DNA of 64,000 bases from Alicyclobacillus sp. Its GTDB lineage: Bacteria > Bacillota > Bacilli > Alicyclobacillales > Alicyclobacillaceae. Shown in pieces: positions 52,310 through 61,429 of this stretch. Numbering within the stretch: position 1 is the stretch's first letter; each line of letters starts with the position of its first letter. A program made the position numbers and the translations under genes. The stretch lies in the NCBI GenBank assembly GCA_023511725.1, contig JAIMAY010000007.1, positions 1-64,000 of the forward strand, given 5' to 3'. The notes beneath the pieces were generated by a model. The model worked only from the letters and a program-made list of their open reading frames with translations. It searched no databases and was not told the DNA's origin.

Positions 52310-52549
52310 TTAACGCTTGCTGCGGCCCGGGTGACGGGCGGCCAGCTGCGGGGTATCGAAATCGGAACTCCTGATCATGACCTGCACCTCCCGCAGCCAT
52401 CGCTGAACCTCGCGATTGATCACCGGCGCGACGTATTTGGGCGGCCCGTACCGTTCGATGACCTCCCGCTTGGTGGCCTGGTGCAGCGTCATGCAGTGGA
52501 CATTCGTCAAAGCCTCCAACAACTGGCCGCATACCGGGCATTGGAACAA
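52310..52549 (-). CDS. Small zinc-ribbon-like protein, function unknown
   Basis: A 79-residue protein with a likely metal site CPVCGQ...HCMTLHQ, followed by a basic, helix-prone region (REVQRWLREVQVMI). TTG at 52549 is 5 nt after GGAAGGAAGGGA. It is between ndh and ymfF on the same strand, ~130 nt from ymfF. I do not recognise the family. The CxxC...HC...H pattern suggests one zinc ion and possible RNA or DNA binding (inference). Confidence 0.6.
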   Translation of the reverse strand: MFQCPVCGQLLEALTNVHCMTLHQATKREVIERYGPPKYVAPVINREVQRWLREVQVMIRSSDFDTPQLAARHPGRSKR

Positions 52550-52645
52550 CGAGATCCCTTCCTTCCGGGCGTTTTTGTTTCCATAAATATGGGCGTGGGT
52601 CGAACCATATGCCCCGGCCCGGTTTCACAGGTCTGGCGCGGTAAG

Positions 52646-52670
52646 CAAAAAGGGGCGCATACGCGCCCCT
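52646..52670 (-). terminator. Terminator of ndh, abutting its stop codon
   Basis: AGGGGCGC (52651-52658) and GCGCCCCT (52663-52670) form an 8-bp perfect stem with loop ATAC. On the minus strand TTTTT follows. The stem begins inside the stop codon. Confidence 0.85.
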
Positions 52671-53848
52671 CACGCGCGGGCGAACAGCCCGCCAATCTTC
52701 GACAGATAACGGATGTTGCTGGCTTCCTTCAACCAAGCGGCCGGCTTGCCCTTGACGTGCCACTTGCGCTCGCCAACCATCCCGATGGCATCCTTGCGTC
52801 CCAGCGATGCCAGCGTGCCCGCCATGTGCGGTACGAACCGCTCCATCTTGGCACCCTTGAGCAGCGCGTAGATCTGACGGCCCGCATGCACGCCCATCTG
52901 CCAGGAGATCTGCGCCGTCGGCGGATAGGGACGGCCTTCCCCGTTCATCACGACCGCGCTGTCGCCGACCACGAACACGTTCGGGTGGCTCTGCGACTGC
53001 AGGAACTCGTTGACCAGCGCCCGACCGCGCCGCTCCACGGCCAGACCGCTGGCCGCCACGACAGCGTTGCCGCGCACGCCGCCGGTCCAGATCATCGTGC
53101 GCGTCGGGATCACGCGTCCATCCTTGAGATGCACCGCGCCCGGCTCCATCTGCGTCACGGCCACACCCGTGATGAACTGCACGCCGCGTGACTCCAGGCT
53201 GGTTCGAGCGCGCTGGATCAGATCCTCCGGGAATCCGGGCAGGATGGAGGGCATGGCCTCCACCGAGTACAGGCGAATCGCCGATGGATCAATGCCGCGC
53301 GCTCGACACTGCGCTGGCATCATGTCGGCCAGCTCGCCTATCAGCTCGATCCCGGTCAACCCCGCACCCCCGACGACGAACGTCGCCGCGGCCTCATCCT
53401 TGGTCTTGGCGTATTCATCCAGGCAGGCGTGTACGTGCTCGCGGATTCGCCGCGCGTCGTCCACCGATTTGAGCACGAAGCTGTGCTCCGCCAATCCAGG
53501 AATACCGAAGAACTCGGTCTCACTGCCAAGCCCGACGACCAACACGTCGTAGCCCAGCCGTGCGCCATCCGCCATCTCGACCTCGTTCTGGTCGGGATGA
53601 ATGGCCTTCACTTCGCCGACGTACACATCGATCTTCTTCCCGCCCACCAGCTTGTCGAGCGGGATGCGCACATGCCGCTCATCGGCGCTCCCCGCCGCCG
53701 GCAGATGCAACTCGGTCACCAGTTGATGAAATGGATACCGATTCACCAAAGTGATGCGCGCCTGATCAGCGGTCAACAGCTTGCGCGTCTCCAGCGCCGC
53801 GCAGATGCCGCCGTAACCGGCGCCCAGGATCAAAACGTGCTTTGCCAT
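52670..53848 (-). CDS. ndh: Type II NADH:quinone dehydrogenase
   Basis: A 392-residue single-subunit flavoprotein feeding electrons from NADH to quinone at the membrane surface. It has the FAD fingerprint ILGAGYGGICAALE, NRYPFHQLVTELHLPAAG (quinone-side), the second Rossmann motif VVGGAGLTGIELIGELA, TMIWTGGVRGN and the C-terminal VVGDSAV...AQISWQMG. ATG at 53848 follows GGGAGAG; the upstream in-frame extension is discarded. It is the only respiratory enzyme in the window. Confidence 0.94.
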   Translation of the reverse strand: MAKHVLILGAGYGGICAALETRKLLTADQARITLVNRYPFHQLVTELHLPAAGSADERHVRIPLDKLVGGKKIDVYVGEVKAIHPDQNEVEMADGARLGYDVLVVGLGSETEFFGIPGLAEHSFVLKSVDDARRIREHVHACLDEYAKTKDEAAATFVVGGAGLTGIELIGELADMMPAQCRARGIDPSAIRLYSVEAMPSILPGFPEDLIQRARTSLESRGVQFITGVAVTQMEPGAVHLKDGRVIPTRTMIWTGGVRGNAVVAASGLAVERRGRALVNEFLQSQSHPNVFVVGDSAVVMNGEGRPYPPTAQISWQMGVHAGRQIYALLKGAKMERFVPHMAGTLASLGRKDAIGMVGERKWHVKGKPAAWLKEASNIRYLSKIGGLFARA

Positions 53849-53971
53849 ACGATGTCTCTCCCTGCTCCCAGACCGTGGAATATCTTTTGCAGGATTGCCC
53901 CACACTGGATCACAGCCCCGGTTCCGAGCTGCATTTGATCCGGCAAGAACGTGAGCCGTTACACACATTTC

Positions 53972-53999
53972 ATCTTAGCGAATGATGACGCCAAGTCAA
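53972..53999 (-). promoter_or_regulatory. Promoter of ndh
   Basis: Minus-strand TTGACT (53994-53999), 16-bp spacer, TAAGAT (53972-53977). The predicted leader is ~115 nt. It is divergent from the PAP2 gene. Confidence 0.6.
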
Positions 54000-54011
54000 T
54001 CAAACCCGCGC

Positions 54012-54017
54012 TATGAT
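54012..54017 (+). promoter_or_regulatory. -10 box upstream of the PAP2 gene
   Basis: TATGAT lies 43 bp before the ATG at 54061. No good -35 is seen. It is back to back with the ndh promoter. Confidence 0.35.
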
Positions 54018-54060
54018 CATAGAAAACGGGCAGGCGAAACCGGAGACGGAGGGGGCATCG

Positions 54061-55086
54061 ATGGAACACGGACGAAACCACCGCCGGCACTGGACAGGCT
54101 GGGTGTACCGTCTCGAACTCTACGAACTGGTCGGTGCATGCGCATCCGTGGCTGCGGTCATCGTCTTCTTCGCCTTCGCCAACCGATTGGATGCCCGCAT
54201 GGGGATCACCGGCTATCACTGGCGCGTCGTCGCGAACCTCGTCGCTCTCGGTCGCAGCCCGCTGACGTGGGCGTTCGTGGTCGTCATGGGCGCACTTCTT
54301 GTCGCGATGCACCACCTGCGGGCTTCATCCCGTCCGGGCGCGGAGAATGCCGCCTACGTCCTGCGCGTGCTGGCCTCGTTCTGCGTGTTGATGGGCATCT
54401 ACCGCATCGTGAATGCATACATCACCGTGTTCGATCCGTTCGACCGCGATACCATCCTGTGGAACCTGGACCGTGCGTGGTTCGGCCAGACACCGGCAGC
54501 CTGGTTCGACCAGATGGCCCCCCTGCCCTGGTTGACCTGGCTGATGAACGCGGCCTATCTGTCGTGGTACATCATGACCTGCGCCACCATCCTATGCATG
54601 CTCGCACACAGCCGAGGCGCAGCCATGGCGTACGTGTTCACGGCCATCCTCACGTTCTACCTCGGGTATATCGGCTATGTCCTGGTCCCAGCGGTCGGCC
54701 CGCTGTACACGGTGCCGTTCCGGCACGCGCTGGGTGGATTGACCGAGTGGTTTTTGCAGCAACGGTGGTTGGCACTGCACGATTGCTTCCCCAGCCTGCA
54801 CACCGCCATCTCGGTGGTGATGTGGACGTTCGTCTGGCGCTACCGGAGACGCCTCGTCTGGTTGTACACCCCCCTCTGCTCGCTGATCATCCTATCGACC
54901 ATGTACCTGCGTTTCCATTACGGCGTTGACGTGATCGCCGGTTTGGCACTGGCGGGCGTCACCACGCAGGTCGGACCATTGGCCGTCGCGGCCTGGGAAC
55001 GGCGGCGGCAGCAGGCGGCCTCCGCGACCTTCAGCAGACGGCTCTCCCGCGCGCTGCATCCATGGATCCGCTACAATCGTGGTTGA
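54061..55086 (+). CDS. PAP2-superfamily membrane phosphatase (PAP2_3 type)
   Basis: A 341-residue membrane protein with about seven hydrophobic segments. The PAP2 catalytic part is in the C-terminal half: CFPSLHTAIS (PSxH) and YLRFHYGVDVIAG (HxxxD). The first (Lys/Arg-Pro) motif is not evident, as in the inositol-phosphorylceramide-synthase-like branch. ATG at 54061 follows GGAGGGGG, so an in-frame ATG at 54013 is not used. Substrate is probably a lipid phosphate. It may share a transcript with fdxA. Confidence 0.88.
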   Translation: MEHGRNHRRHWTGWVYRLELYELVGACASVAAVIVFFAFANRLDARMGITGYHWRVVANLVALGRSPLTWAFVVVMGALLVAMHHLRASSRPGAENAAYVLRVLASFCVLMGIYRIVNAYITVFDPFDRDTILWNLDRAWFGQTPAAWFDQMAPLPWLTWLMNAAYLSWYIMTCATILCMLAHSRGAAMAYVFTAILTFYLGYIGYVLVPAVGPLYTVPFRHALGGLTEWFLQQRWLALHDCFPSLHTAISVVMWTFVWRYRRRLVWLYTPLCSLIILSTMYLRFHYGVDVIAGLALAGVTTQVGPLAVAAWERRRQQAASATFSRRLSRALHPWIRYNRG

Positions 55087-55112
55087 AATAGGATGGGACG
55101 CTGGTATATGAT
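55083..55112 (+). promoter_or_regulatory. Promoter of fdxA
   Basis: TTGAAA (55083-55088), 18 bp, TATGAT (55107-55112), overlapping the end of the PAP2 gene; the start codon is ~50 nt downstream. Confidence 0.6.
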
Positions 55113-55163
55113 GTGGATAGCATCTACGCCCTGGTGCTCAACCTGCCTTGAGGAGGAATCCGC

Positions 55164-55403
55164 GTGGCTTTCGTCATCACGTCGCCGTGCATCGGAGAAA
55201 AGGCCGCCGACTGCGTGGAGACCTGCCCAGTCGACGCCATCCACGAAGGTCCTGATCAGTACTACATCGACCCGGATACGTGCATTGACTGTGGTGCTTG
55301 CGAGCCGGTTTGCCCGGTGAGCGCCATCTATCAAGAGGACTTCGTTCCCGACGAGGAAAAGGAGTTCATCGAAAAGAACCGCGCATTCTTCCAGAACCGC
55401 TGA
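55164..55403 (+). CDS. fdxA: 7Fe ferredoxin (FdxA type)
   Basis: A 79-residue electron carrier. Cysteine spacing is the same as in Azotobacter ferredoxin I: Cys9, Cys17 and Cys50 for a [3Fe-4S] cluster; Cys21, Cys40, Cys43 and Cys46 (CIDCGACEPVCP) for a [4Fe-4S] cluster. GTG start follows GAGGAGGAA. The C-terminus is acidic and short. Single gene with its own promoter and terminator. Confidence 0.95.
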   Translation: MAFVITSPCIGEKAADCVETCPVDAIHEGPDQYYIDPDTCIDCGACEPVCPVSAIYQEDFVPDEEKEFIEKNRAFFQNR

Positions 55404-55430
55404 GTTCGGCCGAGCGGCTGACGAGCATGA

Positions 55431-55470
55431 GCAGGCGGGAGGCATGTCCACCTCCCGCCTGTGCTGTTTT
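55431..55470 (+). terminator. Terminator of fdxA
   Basis: CAGGCGGGAGG (55431-55441) and CCTCCCGCCTG (55450-55460) form an 11-bp perfect stem, followed by GTTTTT (55465-55470). Confidence 0.88.
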
Positions 55471-55516
55471 TCGTTCCTCTACACCCATCCGCCTTCGGGT
55501 GGCCATTTGCAACCCC

Positions 55517-56755
55517 TCACGCTTCCGACGCCACCTTCCTCCGCCATGCGCGCGCAATGCCGTCCCCGACCCGGCCGGCCGTGAGCAGACCACACACCAT
55601 CAGCTGAACCATGCCGAGGCCGAGGGCAAGTCTGGGGATGCCCGCGGTGCCGCTGGTCACCAACACCGCGAGAAAGAGCGCGATGCCTGCGACCCTGCCG
55701 AGGTTCGCGAAAGCCTCTCGGACGACGAAGGCAGCACCCGATTCATCGGCGGACCCGATGTGCACAATGCTGTCAAACACCAGGCTCTGCAGGGGAATGA
55801 GAAACATCGGAAGCGACACCGCAATGACCACACCGTACACGAACAGCGAAGAGGCGCGCAACGGCAGGGTGAACAACAGGGCCGCGGCCGCCATGCACAG
55901 CGCCCCCAGCCACTGCACGGTCCGGCGGTTGTCCGGACGCACCATCCGGCCCACGCCGTAGAACGAGATCGACGACAGGACGCTCTGCACGAACGTGAAC
56001 GCGCCGAGACGCCACTCGCTCCCAGCCTGGATGTAGAAGAGGATGGCGATGAGAAACAGAAAGACGCCCTCGCGCAACCCGTAGGTGGCGCAGGCCACGA
56101 GCAACAGCCGCCAACGCGGGCGGCGCAGGGAAGATAAAGCCCTGCGCAGGTTCACCGGACCGAGCGGCTGCGCGGGAATCCCGGCCGATACCCAGCCAGC
56201 CGCAAGAAACAGGAGCAGCGACAAACCGAACACCCAATGATAACCGCCCAGACCGCCCCAGCGGTCGAATCCTGAGATGAGAAACCCTGCGACGGGCGGA
56301 GCCACCATGCCGGCGACGGCGCCGAGTGTGCCGTTCCAACCGAAGAAACGGGCGCGCGTATCGGCGTCGGTGAGCGCCAGGCTCAGCACATTGTACGAAT
56401 ACCAGTACCAGCCGCCAGCGAGCCCCAGGATGACGCCAAGCAGCGCGGGATGATGGGCCACGCGCGTGCCCCCGAACAGCGTCAGCGCATAGAAGGCCGC
56501 GTGCCCGGCCAGGCCGCCGCAAAGCGTCCACGTCCCACCGTGCCTAGCGGCCATTCGCGCGGCCCACCAAAATCCGACCGGCATCAGCAGGTAATTCAGG
56601 AGATTGAACCAACCGATGGCCGCAAACGCCCTGTCCACCTTCCAAAGGTACACGTTGACGAAGGTCCCCGACAGTCCGACCGACAACGCGAAGAGGCCAC
56701 TGATGGCCAGCAGGCGCCGAGCCGCCGGCGAGAGGCCGCGTTGGGATGCGGACAC
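55517..56755 (-). CDS. MFS transporter (YqgE-like)
   Basis: A 412-residue integral membrane protein with about 12 helices. NVYLWKVDRAFAAIGWFNLLNY lies near the N-terminus, and a charged central loop (NLRRALSSLRRPRWR) separates the two halves. It lacks a strong RxGRR motif, as in the Bacillus YqgE group. GTG at 56755 lies in GAGGAGGTGGGGCA context. It follows a small anchored protein by 12 nt. Solute unknown. Confidence 0.85.
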   Translation of the reverse strand: MSASQRGLSPAARRLLAISGLFALSVGLSGTFVNVYLWKVDRAFAAIGWFNLLNYLLMPVGFWWAARMAARHGGTWTLCGGLAGHAAFYALTLFGGTRVAHHPALLGVILGLAGGWYWYSYNVLSLALTDADTRARFFGWNGTLGAVAGMVAPPVAGFLISGFDRWGGLGGYHWVFGLSLLLFLAAGWVSAGIPAQPLGPVNLRRALSSLRRPRWRLLLVACATYGLREGVFLFLIAILFYIQAGSEWRLGAFTFVQSVLSSISFYGVGRMVRPDNRRTVQWLGALCMAAAALLFTLPLRASSLFVYGVVIAVSLPMFLIPLQSLVFDSIVHIGSADESGAAFVVREAFANLGRVAGIALFLAVLVTSGTAGIPRLALGLGMVQLMVCGLLTAGRVGDGIARAWRRKVASEA

Positions 56756-56767
56756 TGCCCCACCTCC

Positions 56768-57220
56768 TCACAACCACTGTTTCAACCATGCGGCGAGCGC
56801 ACTGCCGCCGTCCAGCCAAGCCGTGCCCGTCCGGCATCGCCCGTCGTCGCTGCACGTGATCCGATCCACAATGCGACCAGCGTCGTCGTACAGCACGAGG
56901 GTGAAGGGCATCGCGACAGCGCTGGCTTCGGCCGGACGCGCCGCACGTAGTGCCTGCATGGCGGCCTCGATCCGACCGTCGGTACCCGGTGTCAGCACAG
57001 CCACCTGTCGATCCGTCCCGGCTCTCCGCAGCCACACGGCGAGCACAGCGGGCCGGGGCAGGGACGTCAGCCCCCCGGCGGTCGCCGCCCGCTGCCCGGA
57101 CGAGCCGAGGGTGGTGGCTCCGCCATGCAGATGCAGTGTGGCGAACGGAAGCGCGGAGGACAGGCACAGCATCAAGCCGGCGAGCGCCACCGCGGTCTGC
57201 TTGTGATCCAGTCGTTGCAT
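56768..57220 (-). CDS. Membrane-anchored hypothetical protein linked to an MFS gene
   Basis: A 150-residue protein with one N-terminal hydrophobic segment (TAVALAGLMLCLSSALPFA) and an extracytoplasmic domain of ~120 residues ending in RITCSDDGRCRTGTAWLDGG. Two cysteines in the ITCSDDGRC loop could form a disulfide. ATG at 57220 is 7 nt after GGGAGG. Cotranscription with the MFS gene is likely (12-nt gap). I cannot assign a family. Confidence 0.65.
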   Translation of the reverse strand: MQRLDHKQTAVALAGLMLCLSSALPFATLHLHGGATTLGSSGQRAATAGGLTSLPRPAVLAVWLRRAGTDRQVAVLTPGTDGRIEAAMQALRAARPAEASAVAMPFTLVLYDDAGRIVDRITCSDDGRCRTGTAWLDGGSALAAWLKQWL

Positions 57221-57260
57221 GGACATGCCTCCCGACATCGGGTAGTTTGACCCGCATCGT

Positions 57261-57296
57261 AAAAAACACGCGCCCCGCATGAAACGGAGCGCGTGT
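57261..57296 (-). terminator. Terminator of icmF
   Basis: Arms around ACACGCGC (57266-57273) and GCGCGTGT (57289-57296) extend to 11 of 12 paired bases. On the minus strand TTTTTT follows (57261-57266). It lies 36 nt after the icmF stop. Confidence 0.88.
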
Positions 57297-57331
57297 GTCT
57301 CAGCATGGTTTGGGCACTGGCGAGCAGATCC

Positions 57332-60300
57332 TCACATGTTGCGCCGGTACTGGCCGCCCACCTCATAGAGCGCGTGCGTGATCTGCCCGAGGCTCGCCAC
57401 CTTGACCGTCTCCATGAGCTCCGCGAAGATGTTCCCGCCGCTGCGTGCCACCTGCTTCAAACGCGCAAGCGCAGCCGGCGCCTCCTCCGCGTGGCGCGCC
57501 TGGAACGCCTTGAGGTTGGCAATCTGCTGCTCCTTCTCCTCCTTCGACGCCCGGGCCAACTCAATCTTCGGCGGGCGATAGCCCGGCTCCAGCGTCTTCG
57601 GATTGACGAACGTGTTGACGCCGATGATGGGCAACTGACCCGAATGCTTCAGTTGCTCGTAATACATCGATTCCTCCTGGATCTTGCTCCGCTGATACTG
57701 CAACTCCATCGCACCGAGCACGCCGCCGCGGTCATTCAGGCGCAGGAACTCCTGCAGCACCGCCTCTTCCACGAGGTCCGTGAGCTCCTCAATGATGAAC
57801 GCCCCCTGCAGCGGGTTCTCGTTCTTCGCCAGCCCAAACTCGCGGTTGATGATCATTTGAATCGCCATCGCCCGCCGTACCGACTCCTCCGTGGGCGTTG
57901 TGATGGCCTCATCATAGGCGTTGGTATGCAGCGAATTGCAGTTGTCATAGATGGCCAGCAGCGCCTGCAGCGTCGTCCGGATGTCGTTGAAGTCAATCTC
58001 CTGCGCGTGCAGCGAGCGGCCCGACGTCTGAATGTGATACTTCAACTTCTGGCTTCGCTCGTTGCCGCCGTAGAGCCGCCGGATCACCGTCGCCCAGATG
58101 CGGCGTGCCACCCGGCCAATCACGCTGTACTCTGGATCCATGCCGTTGCTGAAGAAGAACGACAGGTTCGGCGCAAACTCGTCGATCTTCATGCCCCGCG
58201 CCAGGTAATACTCGACGTAGGTGAAGGCGTTGGCCAGCGTGAAGGCGAGTTGCGTGATGGGATTCGCCCCCGCCTCGGCGATGTGATAGCCGCTGATGCT
58301 GACCGAATAGTAATTCCGCACCCTGTTCTCGATGAAGTAAGCCTGGATGTCCCCCATCATCTTCAGCGCGAACTCGGTGGAGAAGATGCAGGTGTTCTGT
58401 CCCTGATCCTCCTTGAGGATGTCCGCCTGCACCGTGCCGCGCACGGTTTGCAGGGTGTGCGCTTTGATCCGCTGGTACTCTTCCGCATCCGGCTGCCGCC
58501 CGTGCTCCGCCACAAACTTTTCCACCTGCTGGTCGATGGCCGTGTTCATGAACATCGCAAGCAGAATGGGTGCCGGACCGTTGATGGTCATCGACACGCT
58601 GGTGTTGGGTGCGCACAGGTCAAATCCAGCGTAGAGCGTCTTCATGTCATCCAGCGTGCACACGCTGACGCCGCTTTCGCCAATCTTGCCATAGATGTCT
58701 GGACGATAATCCGGGTCCTCACCGTAAAGGGTCACGCTGTCGAAGGCGGTGGACAGCCGCTTTGCCGAATCGTTGCGGCTCAGGTAGTGGAAGCGCCGGT
58801 TGGTTCGCTCCGGTGTGCCTTCGCCCGCAAACTGGCGGCGCGGCTCCTCCTCGGTCCGTTTAAACGGGAACACCCCCGCCGTGAAAGGAAACTCTCCCGG
58901 CACATTCTCCAGCATCGACCAACGGACAATTTCGCCCCAGTCCCGGAATTTGGGCAGACACACCTTGGGGATGCGCGTGCCCGACAGCGAGGTGGTGTAC
59001 AACTGCGTACGGACCTCCTTGTCCCGCACGCGCGCGACCAACTCATCCTGCTGATAGCGCTGTTTTTTCTCCTCCCAGCCGTCGAGGATCCGGCGGGTTT
59101 CCGGGTCCAGGTCCGCCACCGCTCGCTCCTGCAGCGTGCGCAGCTTCTCGACGAGGGCGGGATCCGTATCGGGATCGGCCGTGACGCTCTCCAATGCCCC
59201 CGTCAAGCGGTATGCCTTGCGCGCCTTCTCCGATTGCTCCTCCACAAACCGCCGGTAGTCGCGGACGGTGTTCACGATGTCGAGCAGATACTGCGAACGT
59301 TCGGGCGGGATGATGGGTTGCCGGCGGTCCTCCATCGCGCCCACCTCGAGGCTGCTCGCCCAAGCCGTTCCGCACTTGCGATTGATGGCGTCGATGACGG
59401 CGCGATACAGGCGATGCGTGCCGGGGTCGTTGAACTGGCTGGCCACCGTGCCGTACACCGGCATCTGATCCACCGGCACATCGAACGCATTCCGGTTGCG
59501 CTGGATCTGCTTGCGAACGTGGCGCAGCGCATCCTCCGCTCCGCGCCGGTCGAATTTGTTGATGGCAACGAGATCGGCATAGTCCAGCATGTCAATCTTC
59601 TCCAGCTGCGACGGTGCGCCGAACTCCGCCGTCATGACATACAGGGAGACATCCGCCACCGAGGCAATCTCGGCATCCCCTTGGCCGATGCCGCTCGTCT
59701 CGACGATGATCAGGTCGAAGCCCGCGGCCTTCAGCACCGCCAACACTTCGTGGATGGCCGCGGAGAGCTCGCTGCGAGACTGGCGGGTCGCCAAGCTACG
59801 CATGTAGGCACGCGGATGATGAATGGCGTTCATGCGGATCCGATCTCCCAGCAGAGCGCCACCCGTGCGCTGCTTCGACGGATCCACCGACACGACCGCA
59901 ACCGTCTTGTCCGCGAAGTCCTCCAGGTAACGGCGCACAAGCTCATCGGTGAGCGACGACTTACCGGCGCCGCCGGTGCCCGTGATGCCCAGCACCGGCA
60001 CCTGCTTAGCGCGCGCCCGCAACTGCCCCAGCACGCGGTCATATTCCTCTTGATCCGCGTTGGCCGGCGACTCCACATAGGAGATCAGCTGTGCGATACC
60101 AAGCCAGTTATCCGGCCGCAGGTCCGCTAGGGCCTGTTCCACCTGTTTCGGGGTGGGCCAGTCGCAGCGGCGGAGCATGTGGTTGATCATGCCCTGCAGA
60201 CCCAGCCGACGGCCGTCGTCTGGAGAAAAGATCTTGGCGATACCGTACCGCTCCAGTTCCTCAATCTCCTCGGGAATGATGACGCCCCCGCCGCCACCGA

Positions 60301-60670
60301 AGATCTGGATGTGGCCGGCACCCAGTTCATGGACCAGGTCGTACATGTATTTGAAGAATTCCATATGCCCGCCCTGATACGAACTGACGGCGATGCCCTG
60401 CGCATCCTCCTGAATGGCGGCGTGAACAATCTCCTGAACTGACCTGTTGTGTCCGAGGTGAATGACCTCGGCCCCCGACCGTTGCAGGATGCGGCGCATG
60501 ATGTTGATGGACGCGTCATGACCATCGAACAGGCTGGAGGCCGTGACGAAGCGCACCGGGTGCTTCGGCCGGTAGGGCTCCTTCTCCTGTCCCTCCAAGA
60601 TGGCTCGCTCGGCCTCGCGGGGATCAACAAGCGCGTCAGCGTTCGCCGTATCCTTCATCTCAACCGCCAT
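57332..60670 (-). CDS. icmF: Fused isobutyryl-CoA mutase (IcmF)
   Basis: A 1112-residue adenosylcobalamin enzyme interconverting isobutyryl- and n-butyryl-CoA. Domains in order: B12-binding (residues ~35-165; [19 protein letters not shown] and [12 protein letters not shown]), G-protein chaperone (~185-500; P-loop [17 protein letters not shown] near 225-240, NKFDRRG near 367), and the mutase TIM-barrel (~540-1112; [40 protein letters not shown]). ATG at 60670 follows GGAGGAG. It overlaps the tetR gene by 11 nt. It links valine/branched acid breakdown to straight-chain metabolism. Confidence 0.96.
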   Translation of the reverse strand: MAVEMKDTANADALVDPREAERAILEGQEKEPYRPKHPVRFVTASSLFDGHDASINIMRRILQRSGAEVIHLGHNRSVQEIVHAAIQEDAQGIAVSSYQGGHMEFFKYMYDLVHELGAGHIQIFGGGGGVIIPEEIEELERYGIAKIFSPDDGRRLGLQGMINHMLRRCDWPTPKQVEQALADLRPDNWLGIAQLISYVESPANADQEEYDRVLGQLRARAKQVPVLGITGTGGAGKSSLTDELVRRYLEDFADKTVAVVSVDPSKQRTGGALLGDRIRMNAIHHPRAYMRSLATRQSRSELSAAIHEVLAVLKAAGFDLIIVETSGIGQGDAEIASVADVSLYVMTAEFGAPSQLEKIDMLDYADLVAINKFDRRGAEDALRHVRKQIQRNRNAFDVPVDQMPVYGTVASQFNDPGTHRLYRAVIDAINRKCGTAWASSLEVGAMEDRRQPIIPPERSQYLLDIVNTVRDYRRFVEEQSEKARKAYRLTGALESVTADPDTDPALVEKLRTLQERAVADLDPETRRILDGWEEKKQRYQQDELVARVRDKEVRTQLYTTSLSGTRIPKVCLPKFRDWGEIVRWSMLENVPGEFPFTAGVFPFKRTEEEPRRQFAGEGTPERTNRRFHYLSRNDSAKRLSTAFDSVTLYGEDPDYRPDIYGKIGESGVSVCTLDDMKTLYAGFDLCAPNTSVSMTINGPAPILLAMFMNTAIDQQVEKFVAEHGRQPDAEEYQRIKAHTLQTVRGTVQADILKEDQGQNTCIFSTEFALKMMGDIQAYFIENRVRNYYSVSISGYHIAEAGANPITQLAFTLANAFTYVEYYLARGMKIDEFAPNLSFFFSNGMDPEYSVIGRVARRIWATVIRRLYGGNERSQKLKYHIQTSGRSLHAQEIDFNDIRTTLQALLAIYDNCNSLHTNAYDEAITTPTEESVRRAMAIQMIINREFGLAKNENPLQGAFIIEELTDLVEEAVLQEFLRLNDRGGVLGAMELQYQRSKIQEESMYYEQLKHSGQLPIIGVNTFVNPKTLEPGYRPPKIELARASKEEKEQQIANLKAFQARHAEEAPAALARLKQVARSGGNIFAELMETVKVASLGQITHALYEVGGQYRRNM

Positions 60671-61313
60671 GGTGAACCGCTCCTCCCCCTGATTCCAGGC
60701 TGCATCCGCACGCCTGGAGCAACATCTGCGTTTGCACGCGCATGAACTGTTCCAGATCCATCCCGCGCAGCGCCCAGCGCCGGAAGGCCCACATCTCGCC
60801 GCAGACGACAATGTCGTGAGCCAAAAGCGGAATGGCCTCCGGATCCGGTGAGAGAGACCCGTCCGCTAGCCCAGCCCGCAGGATCTGTTCGAAGATCCCC
60901 GTGATGCGCACTTCGTCGGCCAGCACAGCGCGCAGTTGTTCCGGCGGCAACGCCTTCGACTGCTGGTAGATGAGCAAGATATCCTCCTGCATGGTATCGA
61001 TCACGCGGAAAAATGCTTCCACGGCGTTCCGCAGGCGGTCCGCCGCGCGCCCGCTCTGGGCGAGGCTGTCCATCAGCTTGCGCTCCATCTCGGCGTGGAT
61101 GGCTTGGCAGACGAGGTAGAGGATGTCTTCCTTGGACGCCACGTACTCGTAGACGGCCCCTGTCGAAAGGCCGCTCGCCTGGGCAATCTCCCGCGTGGTG
61201 GTCTTGTGAAATCCCTTCTCGGCAAACAATTGCACCGCGGCTCGGATGATCTGAGCCCGCCTTTGCCGCACCTTATCCGGATCCTTCACATTGGACGGCA
61301 CCTGAATGGTCAT
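60660..61313 (-). CDS. TetR-family regulator of icmF
   Basis: A 217-residue repressor. The N-terminal helix-turn-helix is [20 protein letters not shown] followed by [29 protein letters not shown]; the C-terminal ligand-binding half is FadR-like. ATG at 61313 lies after GGGAGGGG. It is cotranscribed with icmF, and its promoter contains an 18-bp palindrome expected to be its own operator. An acyl-CoA ligand is likely, by analogy with FadR-like TetR proteins. Confidence 0.93.
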   Translation of the reverse strand: MTIQVPSNVKDPDKVRQRRAQIIRAAVQLFAEKGFHKTTTREIAQASGLSTGAVYEYVASKEDILYLVCQAIHAEMERKLMDSLAQSGRAADRLRNAVEAFFRVIDTMQEDILLIYQQSKALPPEQLRAVLADEVRITGIFEQILRAGLADGSLSPDPEAIPLLAHDIVVCGEMWAFRRWALRGMDLEQFMRVQTQMLLQACGCSLESGGGAVHHGG

Positions 61314-61340
61314 GGTCCCCTCCCATCGGATACCCTTCCG

Positions 61341-61358
61341 ACTGAGCGCTCGTTCAGT
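61341..61358. promoter_or_regulatory. TetR operator in the tetR-icmF promoter
   Basis: ACTGAGCGCTCGTTCAGT is symmetrical at 7 of 8 positions on each side of a central CT. It covers the transcription start just downstream of the -10 box, so binding should repress tetR-icmF. Confidence 0.65.
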
Positions 61359-61361
61359 TTC

Positions 61362-61390
61362 AGTGTAGTGTAAGCGCATTCAGACGTCAA
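61362..61390 (-). promoter_or_regulatory. tetR-icmF promoter with a cre-like box in the spacer
   Basis: Minus-strand TTGACG (61385-61390), 17-bp spacer, TACACT (61362-61367). The spacer holds TGAATGCGCTTACA (61369-61382), one mismatch from the cre consensus. CcpA bound there would block polymerase. Confidence 0.65.
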
Positions 61391-61417
61391 TAGAAAACAG
61401 GCCCGTTCCCGGGCCTG
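61391..61417 (-). terminator. Terminator of the penicillin-binding protein gene
   Basis: CAGGCCCG (61398-61405) and CGGGCCTG (61410-61417) with a TTCC loop; on the minus strand TTTTCTA follows. It directly abuts the tetR -35 region. Confidence 0.82.
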
Positions 61418-61429
61418 TGCAGGGTACGC

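Noticed and set aside
52622-52637. Fourth copy of the GTTTCACA palindrome
   Set aside because: Only the left half-site matches; the right half is unrelated and it lies between a small gene and a terminator with no catabolic operon behind it.
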